Of a stretch of 64,000 bases of DNA, positions 21,187-28,920 are shown in pieces (the first letter of the stretch is position 1; every line of letters starts with the position of its first letter). This DNA is from Marivirga aurantiaca. GTDB taxonomy: Bacteria; Bacteroidota; Bacteroidia; Cytophagales; Cyclobacteriaceae. Position numbers and translations under genes: made by a program. The notes beneath the pieces are model-generated. The model saw nothing but the letters and a program-made list of their open reading frames with translations. It was not told where the DNA came from and ran no database searches. The stretch lies in the NCBI RefSeq assembly GCF_016679925.1, contig NZ_JAEQBW010000002.1:1-64000 (forward strand), given 5' to 3'.

Positions 21187-21811
21187 TCATAATTTGGCAC
21201 AATGGATGCACCTTGTGCTGGCAGGCATCAACAACAAACGATTAATGTTAATTTTATTCTTGCAACGGATACACTTGCCGAATTGCTGGGTATCATACAA
21301 GCTTAACCAGCGGTCTAAACCATGTAAGTCACCTTCTGCTTTTCGCAAACTGGCCTCATTTACTGATTTATTGTTAATTAGGGCCGCTTAAAAAGTCTCA
21401 GGTGTCTTATATACAATCGGACAAAGCAAAGATGTATACTTATACCTCGAGCTGAAGTCCGGGAAGTAGAACTTGTCCCGGTTTATCGGGATGAGGCGCT
21501 TGAGGCTAAGCTTTAAAAATCAAAATTTTGATTTTTAAATACAAAGAATTGACTCTTTATCTTAAAAAGCTTTGCATCTGCTAAAAAACTACAATGTGAT
21601 AATCGTTAGTGAGATAAAATCAAAGCTAGATATTTGAATATTAGCTGTTTTTTAAGAGAACCCTAATATAGTCCATTCTGCGTACACGACCGATAGCACT
21701 GTCCAGCCCCTGCGGTTTGGTATCCTCTTTTAATTCAATAATCAATTTTTTGAGCTCTACAATCTTTTTTTCAATAGCCAGTTTAAGGCTCTTTTTTTCC
21801 TCTTCAGTCAT
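21187..21811 (-). pseudogene. TraR/DksA-type zinc-finger regulator gene split by an insertion
   Basis: Two minus-strand fragments add up to one family member. Fragment 1 runs from ATG 21811 to a stop inside the insert at 21641: MTEEEKKSLKLAIEKKIVEL at the N-terminus, then SAIGRVRRMDYI, the coiled-coil and conserved RMDxI motif. Fragment 2 (21187-21375) continues NNKSVNEASLRKAEGDLHGL and carries the C4 zinc finger FGKCIRCKNKI with RCIHCA. Removing 21376-21664 restores an uninterrupted 111-residue protein reading RRMDYI-NNKSVNEA, the usual length and motif order in Bacteroidota. Family members bind RNA polymerase through its secondary channel. The interrupting DNA has MITE features. The zinc-finger half has no start of its own after an in-frame TAA at 21388, so the gene is presumably inactive. 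Confidence 0.85.
21380..21664. mobile_element. MITE-like insertion (about 285 bp) inside the traR/dksA-type gene
   Basis: The ends are imperfect terminal inverted repeats: AGGGCCGCTTAAAAAGTCTC at 21380 and, reading inwards from 21664, AGGGTTCTCTTAAAAAACAG. The flanks are consistent with a 3-4 bp target duplication (AAT or TAAT on the plus strand). There is no ORF inside, and a perfect 28-bp palindrome sits at 21512-21539. It therefore looks like a non-autonomous element mobilised by a transposase encoded elsewhere. No second copy was found in this window. Confidence 0.75.
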
Positions 21812-21900
21812 CTTGTAATCATTGTTGTTTACTCTTATAGCTGGTTACAATTTAGGAATATCCTCTTCAAATAAATAATAAAAGAAGTTTAAACATTATT

Positions 21901-21931
21901 ACATGTATATACGTTAAATGTAGATACATGT
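21901..21931. promoter_or_regulatory. 31-bp dyad, probable operator of yceI
   Basis: ACATGTAT and ATACATGT end an almost perfect 31-bp inverted repeat. Only two base pairs and the centre deviate, so the form is ACATGTATnTACnTTnAAnGTAnATACATGT across the whole site. It is centred 44 bp upstream of the yceI ATG, where a repressor could block transcription. Confidence 0.6.
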
Positions 21932-21959
21932 AAAATATTTATAATTAAGAAAAACAATT

Positions 21960-22487
21960 ATGACAAAGACAAAATGGAATATTGATCCCACTCATAGTGA
22001 GGTACAATTCAAAGTAAAGCATTTAGTAATATCTACTGTATCCGGACAGTTTAGCAAGTTTGAAGGTAGCCTTGAAACGGAAGGTGATGACTTTGATGGA
22101 GCTTCAGCTTCTTTTCAATTGGATGTCAACAGTGTTAACACAAATGTAGTTGACAGGGATACTCATTTGAAGTCGGCTGATTTTTTTTCTGCTGAACAAT
22201 TTCCTTATATCAAATTCTCCAATGGAAAGTTAAACAAAGCTGGAGATGATTATAAACTAAAAGGTGATTTGACTATTAAAGATATCACCAGGCCCATCAC
22301 ATTGGATGTAGAGTACGGTGGTTCAATGGTAGATGGCTACGGACAGAATAAAGCCGGTTTTGAAGTCAATGGTAAAATCAATAGAAAGGAATTCGGTCTG
22401 GTATGGAATATGGTAACAGAAGCAGGAGGGGTGGTAGTTGGTGACGAAGTGAAGCTTCAGCTAAATATCCAGGTAGTAAAAGCTTGA
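21960..22487 (+). CDS. YceI family protein (cytoplasmic form)
   Basis: The 175-residue protein is a lipocalin-like YceI domain from end to end: KWNIDPTHSEVQFKVKHLVI at the start, the RDTHLKSADFFSAEQFPYI motif near 69-87, and GDLTIKDITRPITLDVEYGG. YceI proteins bind polyisoprenoid or amphiphilic molecules in a beta-barrel and are often induced by stress. No signal peptide is present, so unlike E. coli YceI this one stays in the cytoplasm, which is common in Bacteroidota. It is a single gene; a 31-bp dyad symmetry just upstream suggests control by a dimeric repressor such as a MarR-type protein, which is an inference. Confidence 0.88.
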   Translation: MTKTKWNIDPTHSEVQFKVKHLVISTVSGQFSKFEGSLETEGDDFDGASASFQLDVNSVNTNVVDRDTHLKSADFFSAEQFPYIKFSNGKLNKAGDDYKLKGDLTIKDITRPITLDVEYGGSMVDGYGQNKAGFEVNGKINRKEFGLVWNMVTEAGGVVVGDEVKLQLNIQVVKA

Positions 22488-22587
22488 TTTTCCTGATCTT
22501 GTTTTATGGAAATCACTCGTTTTTATTTGGGTTCTAAAAAAAAAATTAAAGTGGAAGTTTAGTACCGGATTAAGTTGGTTGTTTTTT

Positions 22588-22630
22588 TCTGAAAATAAGA
22601 TGTTTGTTTTGCAGTCATCTTATTTTCAGA
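22588..22630. repeat. 15-bp perfect stem-loop downstream of yceI
   Basis: TCTGAAAATAAGATG (22588-22602) pairs perfectly with CATCTTATTTTCAGA (22616-22630) around a 13-nt loop. The T run lies before the stem on the plus strand rather than after it, so it is not a standard intrinsic terminator for yceI. Confidence 0.7.
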
Positions 22631-22649
22631 AATCAATAAACCACTTCAG

Positions 22650-23093
22650 CTACTCTCAATAAATACCTGAAAGTTTCCAGACCGAATAAAACCCCGACTT
22701 ACCGGGACAAGTTTTGCTCGGAGAGAGCGGGAGGGGAGACAAAACAGCGGGCCAGCGTTGGGGTAAGCGTAGAAGCCAGCCTCTGGCTGACATCTTTTTG
22801 TCTTGTTCCGATAGCTATCGGAATTCTATCTTTTGTATCAAGTCATCGCAGTCTTGCAACTGAACCTCAAAAGAGATAACAGGGCTTTTACATCAGTAGA
22901 AAAATAGTGATAAAGTTTGTGGTTTTCTACTGATATAAATCTATGAGAACTATCACCTTGAGGCTTTATAGGGGTGTTGGCTGGGAAATAAATCTTGTTA
23001 TATAGTAGCAAGATAACAAAGAAAAATTTGGAAATGAAATGTTAGAAACTCAATATAACACTTCACTTTTTGAAGAAAACCCTAATTTTTGAG
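22650..23093 (-). repeat. Interspersed repeat family G, long copy (reverse)
   Basis: The minus strand of this segment aligns with 4366-4600 at both ends and through the CAAGACAAAAAGATG core. It carries an extra segment of about 200 bp containing a 12-bp stem (ATCAGTAGAAAA/TTTTCTACTGAT, 22892-22934). It also has an 18-bp palindrome TTCCGATAGCTATCGGAA (22806-22823) that copy 1 lacks. Confidence 0.7.
22806..22823. repeat. 18-bp perfect palindrome TTCCGATAGCTATCGGAA
   Basis: It is perfectly palindromic and sits inside family G as an extra block. A sibling, TTCCGAAAACTTTCGGAA, lies inside an unrelated repeat at 61983-62000, so it seems to be a small insertion module of its own. Confidence 0.65.
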
Positions 23094-23320
23094 ATTTTTC
23101 ATTATTAAAATGCTTTCATAAAGTGCTTTACAAAGTCCACAGAGATAAACTTTATTTCAAAATCAATTTTCATGAGGAGCCTACTTCATTTCTCTTCAAG
23201 TAGACATTACCTAGTTCGAATTTAGAATCGAACTGAAGTTAATAATGCATTCTTATATAGTCTGATTCTGATACGGTACTGTGTAGTAAAAAGGTAATTA
23301 GGTGATGAATAAGAGAAAAA

Positions 23321-24271
23321 TTAAGGCATTCTCCTTCTTGGGCCATTGTTGAAGTTAAATAAGCCGCTGCGTCTGCGACTTTGGGTTTTGAATCTTTTGC
23401 CACCAATGCCAAATAATTTATCAAATAAGTCACCTTGCAAGTAAAATTCTGCTTTTAGAGTAACAATCATATAGTAATCATTGCTGTCAGGATTGCCTCG
23501 TATATTACTTGTAGTTCCTGTGGGATTGGATAACCCGTAAGCTTCCCTATCTTCTTGTTTTGTAAAATCAAATAATTCCGGATCAGCATAGTTTCTTCCA
23601 CTTACATCATCCAGATAATCAGTGAAGGTAATCCTATTGGAAACCTCAGCTGAGACGTCCAGAAAATCAGCTACTTTAACTTTTACTCCCACCCCTACCG
23701 GTATTACAAAAGCAAATTGGCTGTAATCGTTGGGTCTTTCAGTATTATATTTCGCCAGTGAAACCATTTTTCCGGCATTTTCCAATGCTACACTGCCTGT
23801 GCCAGGTACGTTGATTGAATCCGGAATTTCAGCTCTTGGGTCAAAAAACAATACACCAATTCCTGCAAATGCGTATGGATTAATCATTTTCCTTTGTCTG
23901 TATCTGGCCATGTGAGGAAACAAACTGATAGATGTCCCGACACTTAGTTCCACATTGTTAGAAACAAACGATAAGCCCCTGGAGCGGGTATTTTGCTCAG
24001 GATCAATGTCGTCATCACTTCCTGATAATTGAAAAAACAAAAGATTCGTTCTAATATTCACTCTGTCAGAAGCCCTGTATTGAATCCCTCCCTCAAAATT
24101 AAGCTTGCTGTCAAAATATGAACCGGGATTTGTTAAGTCACCTAGTGCACGGGCATAGCCTACACCACCTGTAGCCACCCAATTCCTGTTGATTCTACGC
24201 GAGTAGAAGCTTTGGCTGAATACATCCTGCGCTAATACGAATAGGAATATGATAATAAGAACTTTTTTCAT
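23321..24271 (-). CDS. Outer-membrane beta-barrel protein, hypothetical
   Basis: The frame opens at a TTG (24289), but the ATG at 24271 begins a textbook signal peptide (MKKVLIIIFLFVLAQDVFSQ, cleavage after VFS or VFSQ), giving 316 residues. The mature part shows alternating hydrophobic strands separated by acidic loops (WVATGGVGYARALGDL, VNIRTNLLFFQLSG, NPYAFAGIGVLFFDPRAEIP, FVIPVGVGVKVKVADFLDVS, YYMIVTLKAEFYLQGDLFDKL). This is the pattern of an OmpA/OmpX-like or DUF6089-like outer-membrane barrel. The C-terminus is unusually basic (RRRSGLFNFNNGPRRRMP). No ligand or transport role can be assigned. It is transcribed alone, convergent with yceI. Confidence 0.7.
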   Translation of the reverse strand: MKKVLIIIFLFVLAQDVFSQSFYSRRINRNWVATGGVGYARALGDLTNPGSYFDSKLNFEGGIQYRASDRVNIRTNLLFFQLSGSDDDIDPEQNTRSRGLSFVSNNVELSVGTSISLFPHMARYRQRKMINPYAFAGIGVLFFDPRAEIPDSINVPGTGSVALENAGKMVSLAKYNTERPNDYSQFAFVIPVGVGVKVKVADFLDVSAEVSNRITFTDYLDDVSGRNYADPELFDFTKQEDREAYGLSNPTGTTSNIRGNPDSNDYYMIVTLKAEFYLQGDLFDKLFGIGGKRFKTQSRRRSGLFNFNNGPRRRMP

Positions 24272-24695
24272 AGAAATTATTCTAAACAAAGATAATTATT
24301 TTTTGATAAAACCCGTTTTATTACTTCTCATTTTTTAAATATATAGATAACTCAGTTACAATGGTAAAAGTTATGCCAGTATCTACCATCTTCAATGGAA
24401 GTGCCAGCTATTGGTTGTTTATAATAACGCTTTAACTATTCTATAAGAAACATTTTCCCCCAATTTAGTTGGAAAAAAATGAGGTTTTCCTCTTGGATAT
24501 GATCCCAATGTATAGCAGGAATGGAGATGTGATGATAAGAACATGGTGTTAGCTATTCTTTTCAGCATCCTAAATTTTTAGTTTTATCCAACTTTACCCA
24601 ATTTGTAAAGTATACAATTTCATACTCTGCTTAATAATTTTTTATTTTTATTTTTTTCTTTCACAATTATAAATAAAAATTTGCTTCTTTATTCC
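24272..24695. other. Intergenic, divergent promoters expected
   Basis: This AT-rich gap lies between two divergent genes. It has no gene longer than a few tens of codons, no convincing TAnnTTTG box and no known repeat; nothing specific is seen. Confidence 0.5.
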
Positions 24696-25595
24696 ATGCT
24701 TAAATTAGCCGCAATAGATATTGGCTCTAATGCCATCAGAATACAACTTACCAGAGTAACGAAATATGAAGGCAAAATAACCTTTAAAAAGATTGAATAC
24801 GTCCGTTTCCCTATGAGATTGGGCCAGGACGTATTTAGCCTGGGAAGAATCAGTGATGCTTCCAGGGAGAAATTTATGAAGCTGATGCAGGCGTTTAAAA
24901 TTCTAATCGATTTGTACGAAGTGGATGATTATATGGGCTGCGCCACTTCTGCCATGCGTGAATCAGAGAACGGTCGGGAGATCATTGATGAAGTGAAGGA
25001 AAAGCTGGATTTGCAAATTGATATTATAGACGGTGATACTGAAGCCGAAATCATTAATAAAGCCATTTTTCCTTATATGACACAAGCCACCCATATGCAT
25101 ATAGATGTTGGGGGTGGTAGTACGGAATTGAATTTGTATGTAAACAATGAAAAAATTAAAGCCAAATCATTTCCTCTTGGCTCAGTAAGAAAAATGAAGG
25201 AGGATGGCACCTATAAAGGATGGGATGAAATGAAAGAATGGATTGCATTGGAGGTGAAAAAAGAATTTGGTAAAGTAATGGCGCTTGGTACCGGGGGTAA
25301 CATTAATAAAGTGTTGGATTTGGCAGGGAAAAAACCAGGGAAGGCGATATCCTTGCAGAAAATTATAGAAACACAGAATTATATTCGTAGCTTCAGTATG
25401 GATGAAAGGGTTAATAAACTACAGTTGAACCCAGATAGGGCAGATGTAATTATCCCGGCTTTGGACATATACATTAGCGCCATGAAATGGGCAAAGGCCA
25501 GCAGTATTATTGTGCCGGATAGCGGACTGAAAGATGGTGTTATGCAGATATTGTTTGAGAGGAATAAACATAAGATTGACAGGTTCCCAGCTTAA
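24696..25595 (+). CDS. Ppx/GppA-family phosphatase (exopolyphosphatase-like)
   Basis: This is an ASKHA-fold enzyme of the exopolyphosphatase / guanosine pentaphosphate phosphatase family. The N-terminal phosphate-binding motif AAIDIGSNAIRIQL is at residues 4-17 and the second glycine motif, HIDVGGGSTELNLY, is near 134-147; the acidic YEVDDYMGCATSAMRES segment is typical. At 299 residues it has only the catalytic pair of domains and lacks the C-terminal HD-like domain of E. coli Ppx/GppA, as is usual for the short form. The frame extends upstream to a TTG at 24681, but ATG 24696 starts at the conserved beta-strand. Whether polyphosphate or (p)ppGpp is the substrate cannot be told from sequence. 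Confidence 0.88.
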   Translation: MLKLAAIDIGSNAIRIQLTRVTKYEGKITFKKIEYVRFPMRLGQDVFSLGRISDASREKFMKLMQAFKILIDLYEVDDYMGCATSAMRESENGREIIDEVKEKLDLQIDIIDGDTEAEIINKAIFPYMTQATHMHIDVGGGSTELNLYVNNEKIKAKSFPLGSVRKMKEDGTYKGWDEMKEWIALEVKKEFGKVMALGTGGNINKVLDLAGKKPGKAISLQKIIETQNYIRSFSMDERVNKLQLNPDRADVIIPALDIYISAMKWAKASSIIVPDSGLKDGVMQILFERNKHKIDRFPA

Positions 25596-26037
25596 GCAAA
25601 TAGTAGGTACAGGAATTCAAGGTTTGGATTTGGCCAGTTAAAGATTACGAGATCACTCCCCCTTTCCTTCAAAGGGGGGGTAGTCATGATAAAATTATAA
25701 TTCCTAAACTTCTTTAATGTTTAAGAGACTAATTCCCCACGCCTTCGGATCGGTCTAAAGGCTTTAATTAGGAAATTTGTTTCACTGCCTTCTCAAGGAC
25801 ACTCTAAATTCTATATCAGGTGGGGATAAATGTTTTTGATTGAAAAAAATCATTTTAGAAGGTCTTTTAATAAATTTTTTTCAAATCCGGATGTTTGTTT
25901 TGCTATGTTTACGTATTAAAAGGATTGTCAAGGCTATAACCATCTGTAGGATGCATTGAAAAGAGAAAAATATTTTTAAAAAACCGCTTCAAGTTTTATT
26001 TTACAGGGCAGGATGTAAAAGTTTCAAAAATAGATTA
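25596..26037. other. Gap before the glycan locus
   Basis: It contains a hairpin terminator (25655-25681) and a small GCCTT...AAGGC inverted repeat (about 25743-25764), then about 270 bp of AT-rich DNA leading to the first glycan gene. I find no full TAnnTTTG promoter box, no ops/JUMPstart-like element and no UpxY-type antiterminator gene. Confidence 0.5.
25655..25681. terminator. G/C-rich hairpin after the Ppx/GppA gene
   Basis: ACTCCCCCTTT pairs with AAAGGGGGGGT (one wobble) around a 5-nt loop, 60 bp after the stop. No T tract follows; it may be a repeat-type hairpin acting as terminator. Confidence 0.45.
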
Positions 26038-27099
26038 ATGAGTAAAAAAATATTAGTAACAGGAGCAGCCGGATTCATCGGTTTTCATTTAAGTAAATCC
26101 TTGTTGGAAAGAGGTGACCAGGTAGTGGGTTATGATTGTATTTCCGATTATTACGATGTAAACCTCAAATATGGTCGCCTGAATGAATTGGGCATAAAGC
26201 CTGACTCTTTTACTGACCATCAGCTTATCCAAAGTAAGAGGTACGAAAGTTTCCGGTTTGTTAAAGCAGATTTGTGCGATAAAGACTTTATGAACCACTT
26301 ATTCAAAACTGAAAAGTTTGATCATGTCATTAACCTTGCAGCCCAGGCTGGAGTTCGTTATTCAGTAGAAAATCCGCAGGCGTATTTAGATGCTAATGTG
26401 CAAGGTTTTTTAAATATACTTGAAGCTTGCCGACATTATCCGGTAAAGCATTTGGTTTATGCCTCTTCCAGTTCAGTGTATGGCAGCAATGGTAAAATGC
26501 CTTTTTCTGTAAATGATAATGTGGATCACCCACTCTCTTTGTATGCAGCCACCAAAAAAAGCAATGAATTGATGGCGCATACCTATAGCCATTTATTCGA
26601 CATCCCGACCACAGGAATTCGCTTTTTCACAGTTTATGGAGCCTGGGGCAGGCCCGATATGGCCTTGTTTCTTTTTGCAGATGCCATTACCAAAGGAAAG
26701 CCACTAAAGGTTTTTAATCATGGCAATATGGAAAGGGATTTTACCTATGTGGGTGATATCGTAAAAGGAGTGATGGCAGCATTGGACAAACCTGCTCAAG
26801 CCAACCCTGCTTATAATGCCGCCTTGCCGGAAGCAGGAACTTCTACGGCACCCTATAAAATTTACAATATCGGTAATAACCAACCTGTAAAACTGATGGC
26901 TTATATTGAAGCTTTGGAAAAAGCCATGGGCAAAACAGCAGAAAAAGAAATGCTGCCTATGCAACAGGGAGATGTACAAAAAACCTATGCCGATGTATCA
27001 GAACTCATCAGGGATTTTGACTACGCCCCGAACACAGCTTTGGAACAAGGTATTCAGGAATTTGTGAATTGGTATAAGCAGTATTATGGGATAGAGTAA
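26038..27099 (+). CDS. NAD-dependent nucleotide-sugar epimerase (UDP-glucuronate 4-epimerase-like)
   Basis: This is an extended short-chain dehydrogenase/reductase of 353 residues. The NAD-binding GxxGxxG is at 9-15 (GAAGFIG), the catalytic Ser is in ASSSSVYG and the YxxxK pair is in LYAATKKS. The layout, including SDYYDVNLKYGRL, AAQAGVRYSVENP and FTVYGAWGRPDMALFLFADA, is that of the CapI/LpsL-type UDP-glucuronic acid 4-epimerases, which supply UDP-galacturonate for surface polysaccharides. It is the first gene of the glycan locus, 260 bp ahead of the first MBOAT gene. Other UDP-hexose or uronate substrates remain possible. Confidence 0.82.
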   Translation: MSKKILVTGAAGFIGFHLSKSLLERGDQVVGYDCISDYYDVNLKYGRLNELGIKPDSFTDHQLIQSKRYESFRFVKADLCDKDFMNHLFKTEKFDHVINLAAQAGVRYSVENPQAYLDANVQGFLNILEACRHYPVKHLVYASSSSVYGSNGKMPFSVNDNVDHPLSLYAATKKSNELMAHTYSHLFDIPTTGIRFFTVYGAWGRPDMALFLFADAITKGKPLKVFNHGNMERDFTYVGDIVKGVMAALDKPAQANPAYNAALPEAGTSTAPYKIYNIGNNQPVKLMAYIEALEKAMGKTAEKEMLPMQQGDVQKTYADVSELIRDFDYAPNTALEQGIQEFVNWYKQYYGIE

Positions 27100-27123
27100 A
27101 TAACTTTAATAATTCCACTATCA

Positions 27124-27178
27124 ATAGTCTTAGTATAGCAGCAGACTATGAACTGGCAATAAATTGAGTCTTTGACTC
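27124..27178 (+). repeat. Double-hairpin repeat family C, copy 3
   Basis: Hairpin 1 is a shorter stem, ATAGTCT/AGACTAT (27124-27130 with 27143-27149), keeping the TAGCAGCAG-type loop. Hairpin 2 is GAGTC-TTT-GACTC (27166-27178). It lies between the epimerase and the MBOAT gene. Confidence 0.7.
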
Positions 27179-27359
27179 AGTAAAGAAAAGAGAAACCGCC
27201 ATCTTTCATTTCTTAAGATGAGATGATTGATAAAGCGGATTTGTAATATATTCCAAAGTTGGTTTATGGAAAATCAGAGCACCTAATTCCTATCCTTCCA
27301 CAACCTACTTCCTCAACTATTCTATTATCTTTGATGCTGGGAAAAATAAATATTAATTC

Positions 27360-28793
27360 ATGCTTTTTAACTCCTTTGAGTTTGCACTCTTTCTGCCCAT
27401 TACTTTTATACTGTACTGGTTTGTATTTCAAAAGCATTTGAAAACCCAGAATTTCTTCCTTCTCGTAGTCAGTTATGTGTTTTACGGTTGGTGGGACTGG
27501 CGATTTCTTTCCCTTATAGCCTTTAGTTCTGTAGTTGATTTTCTTTGTGCTCAGCAAATTGAGAAATCAGATTTAAAAAGCCACAAAAAGCTTTTTCTTT
27601 GGATTTCTATATTGATCAATCTTGGTTTCCTGGGCTTTTTTAAGTACTTCAATTTTTTTATTGAATCATTTACTGACATGATGGCCATGATGGGATTACA
27701 AACTAATCCTTATTCGCTTAATGTGATATTGCCTGTAGGTATCAGTTTTTATACCTTTCAGACCATGAGTTATACGATTGATGTTTATCGTGGGAAAATG
27801 ATGGCCAGTAAAGATCCGGTTTCCTTTTTTGCTTATGTAAGTTTCTTCCCCCAACTGGTAGCAGGACCTATTGAGAGAGCAGTGAATTTATTGCCTCAAT
27901 TCAAGTTCAAAAGGAACTTTAGTTATGAGCAAGGGGCAGATGGTATGCGTTTGATTTTGTGGGGGGTATTTAAAAAAGTAGTAATTGCTGATAACTGTGC
28001 AATATTTGTTAATCAGATTTTCAATAACTATGAAACTGCCAGTGGGCCAGAATTGATTTTAGGTGCTGTTTTCTTTGCCTTCCAAATTTATGGGGACTTC
28101 TCCGGTTATTCAGATATTGCTATAGGTACAGCCAAACTCTTTGGTTTTGATCTGATGACCAATTTCAGAACACCTTATTTTTCTCGTGATATGGCTGAAT
28201 TTTGGAGAAGATGGCATATTTCACTTTCTACATGGTTCAGGGATTATGTATATATTCCCTTAGGAGGAAGTAGGGTAAGCAAAGGAAGAGCTATATTTAA
28301 TACTTTTATGATTTTTATAGTGAGTGGCTTCTGGCATGGTGCCAACTGGACTTTTATAGTTTGGGGAGCTTTAAACGCAATATATTTTCTCCCGCTTTTA
28401 TTACGAAATAAGAATAGAGTCAATAAAGATACAGTAGCAGAAAACAGGATTTTACCGAATTTTAAAGAGCTTTGGCAAATGGGGTTGACTTTTACTTTGA
28501 CTTGTGTGGCTTGGATTTTCTTTAGAGCGGAGAGTGTAGGAGAAGCTTTTAATTATATTTTTTCTATTTTTAATTCAGAAAGTTATAAGGTTTCCGGAAA
28601 AGACATTGGTTATTATTTACCTTTAATTATAGTTCTATGGGTAACTCTTGAATGGTATGGAAGGCATTATGCTATTATTCTCAATGGATTCAAGACTACT
28701 TATTTTCGATACCTGCTATATTTTGTATTGATAATTACTATTTTACTTAAAGGAGAATTTGGGCAAAATCAATTTATATATTTTCAATTCTAA
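27360..28793 (+). CDS. MBOAT family O-acyltransferase (AlgI/DltB-like)
   Basis: This is a polytopic membrane-bound O-acyltransferase of 477 residues that passes acyl groups across the inner membrane to an exported glycan. Diagnostic segments are SYVFYGWWDWRFLSLI, FKYFNFF, LPVGISFYTFQTMSYTIDVY, FFPQLVAGPIERA, EFWRRWHISLSTWFRDYVY and SGFWHGANWTF (catalytic His near 325). It ends with the FIYFQF tail. A second, clearly paralogous MBOAT gene (50465-51889) lies in the same locus with the same tail. The next gene encodes an SGNH-like protein, as in alginate and cellulose acetylation systems where MBOAT and SGNH proteins cooperate. Confidence 0.92.
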   Translation: MLFNSFEFALFLPITFILYWFVFQKHLKTQNFFLLVVSYVFYGWWDWRFLSLIAFSSVVDFLCAQQIEKSDLKSHKKLFLWISILINLGFLGFFKYFNFFIESFTDMMAMMGLQTNPYSLNVILPVGISFYTFQTMSYTIDVYRGKMMASKDPVSFFAYVSFFPQLVAGPIERAVNLLPQFKFKRNFSYEQGADGMRLILWGVFKKVVIADNCAIFVNQIFNNYETASGPELILGAVFFAFQIYGDFSGYSDIAIGTAKLFGFDLMTNFRTPYFSRDMAEFWRRWHISLSTWFRDYVYIPLGGSRVSKGRAIFNTFMIFIVSGFWHGANWTFIVWGALNAIYFLPLLLRNKNRVNKDTVAENRILPNFKELWQMGLTFTLTCVAWIFFRAESVGEAFNYIFSIFNSESYKVSGKDIGYYLPLIIVLWVTLEWYGRHYAIILNGFKTTYFRYLLYFVLIITILLKGEFGQNQFIYFQF

Positions 28794-28815
28794 TGAAATG
28801 TCCATAAAGCCAGCT

Positions 28816-28920
28816 ATACCAACCGAGGATGAATATTAAGAAAAAATCCAGATTTGGAACTACATGGTGTAGATCAGACATTCCATGTGACCACTTAAAT
28901 ATGAACATATACACATGAAA
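28816..28920 (+). repeat. Two-block repeat family D, copy 1
   Basis: The left block ATACCAACCGAGGATGAATA is identical to 62847-62866. The right block (28887-28920, GTGACCA...TATACACATGAAA) is near-identical to 62907-62939. The middle differs but forms a hairpin in both copies (here ACATGG/CCATGT). The right block contains the ATG of the following gene. Confidence 0.75.

Larger units (their letters stand above)
22488..23320. other. Repeat-filled intergenic region, no gene
   Basis: No gene is supported. It holds a long stem-loop (22588-22630), the long copy of repeat family G (22650-23093) with palindromes inside it, and about 220 bp of AT-rich sequence with only small inverted repeats (for example AGTTCGA/TCGAACT at 23213-23234). 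Confidence 0.65.

Noticed and set aside
21194-21391. Plus-strand 65-codon ORF
   Set aside because: It is antisense to the zinc-finger half of the split TraR/DksA-type gene, whose minus-strand product is clearly recognisable.
22588-22630. Intrinsic terminator of yceI
   Set aside because: The T run is upstream rather than downstream of the stem on the plus strand; it is kept only as a stem-loop.
23213-23234. tRNA T-arm-like GTTCGAAT
   Set aside because: The flanking bases do not form a T stem and no acceptor, D or anticodon arms are present.
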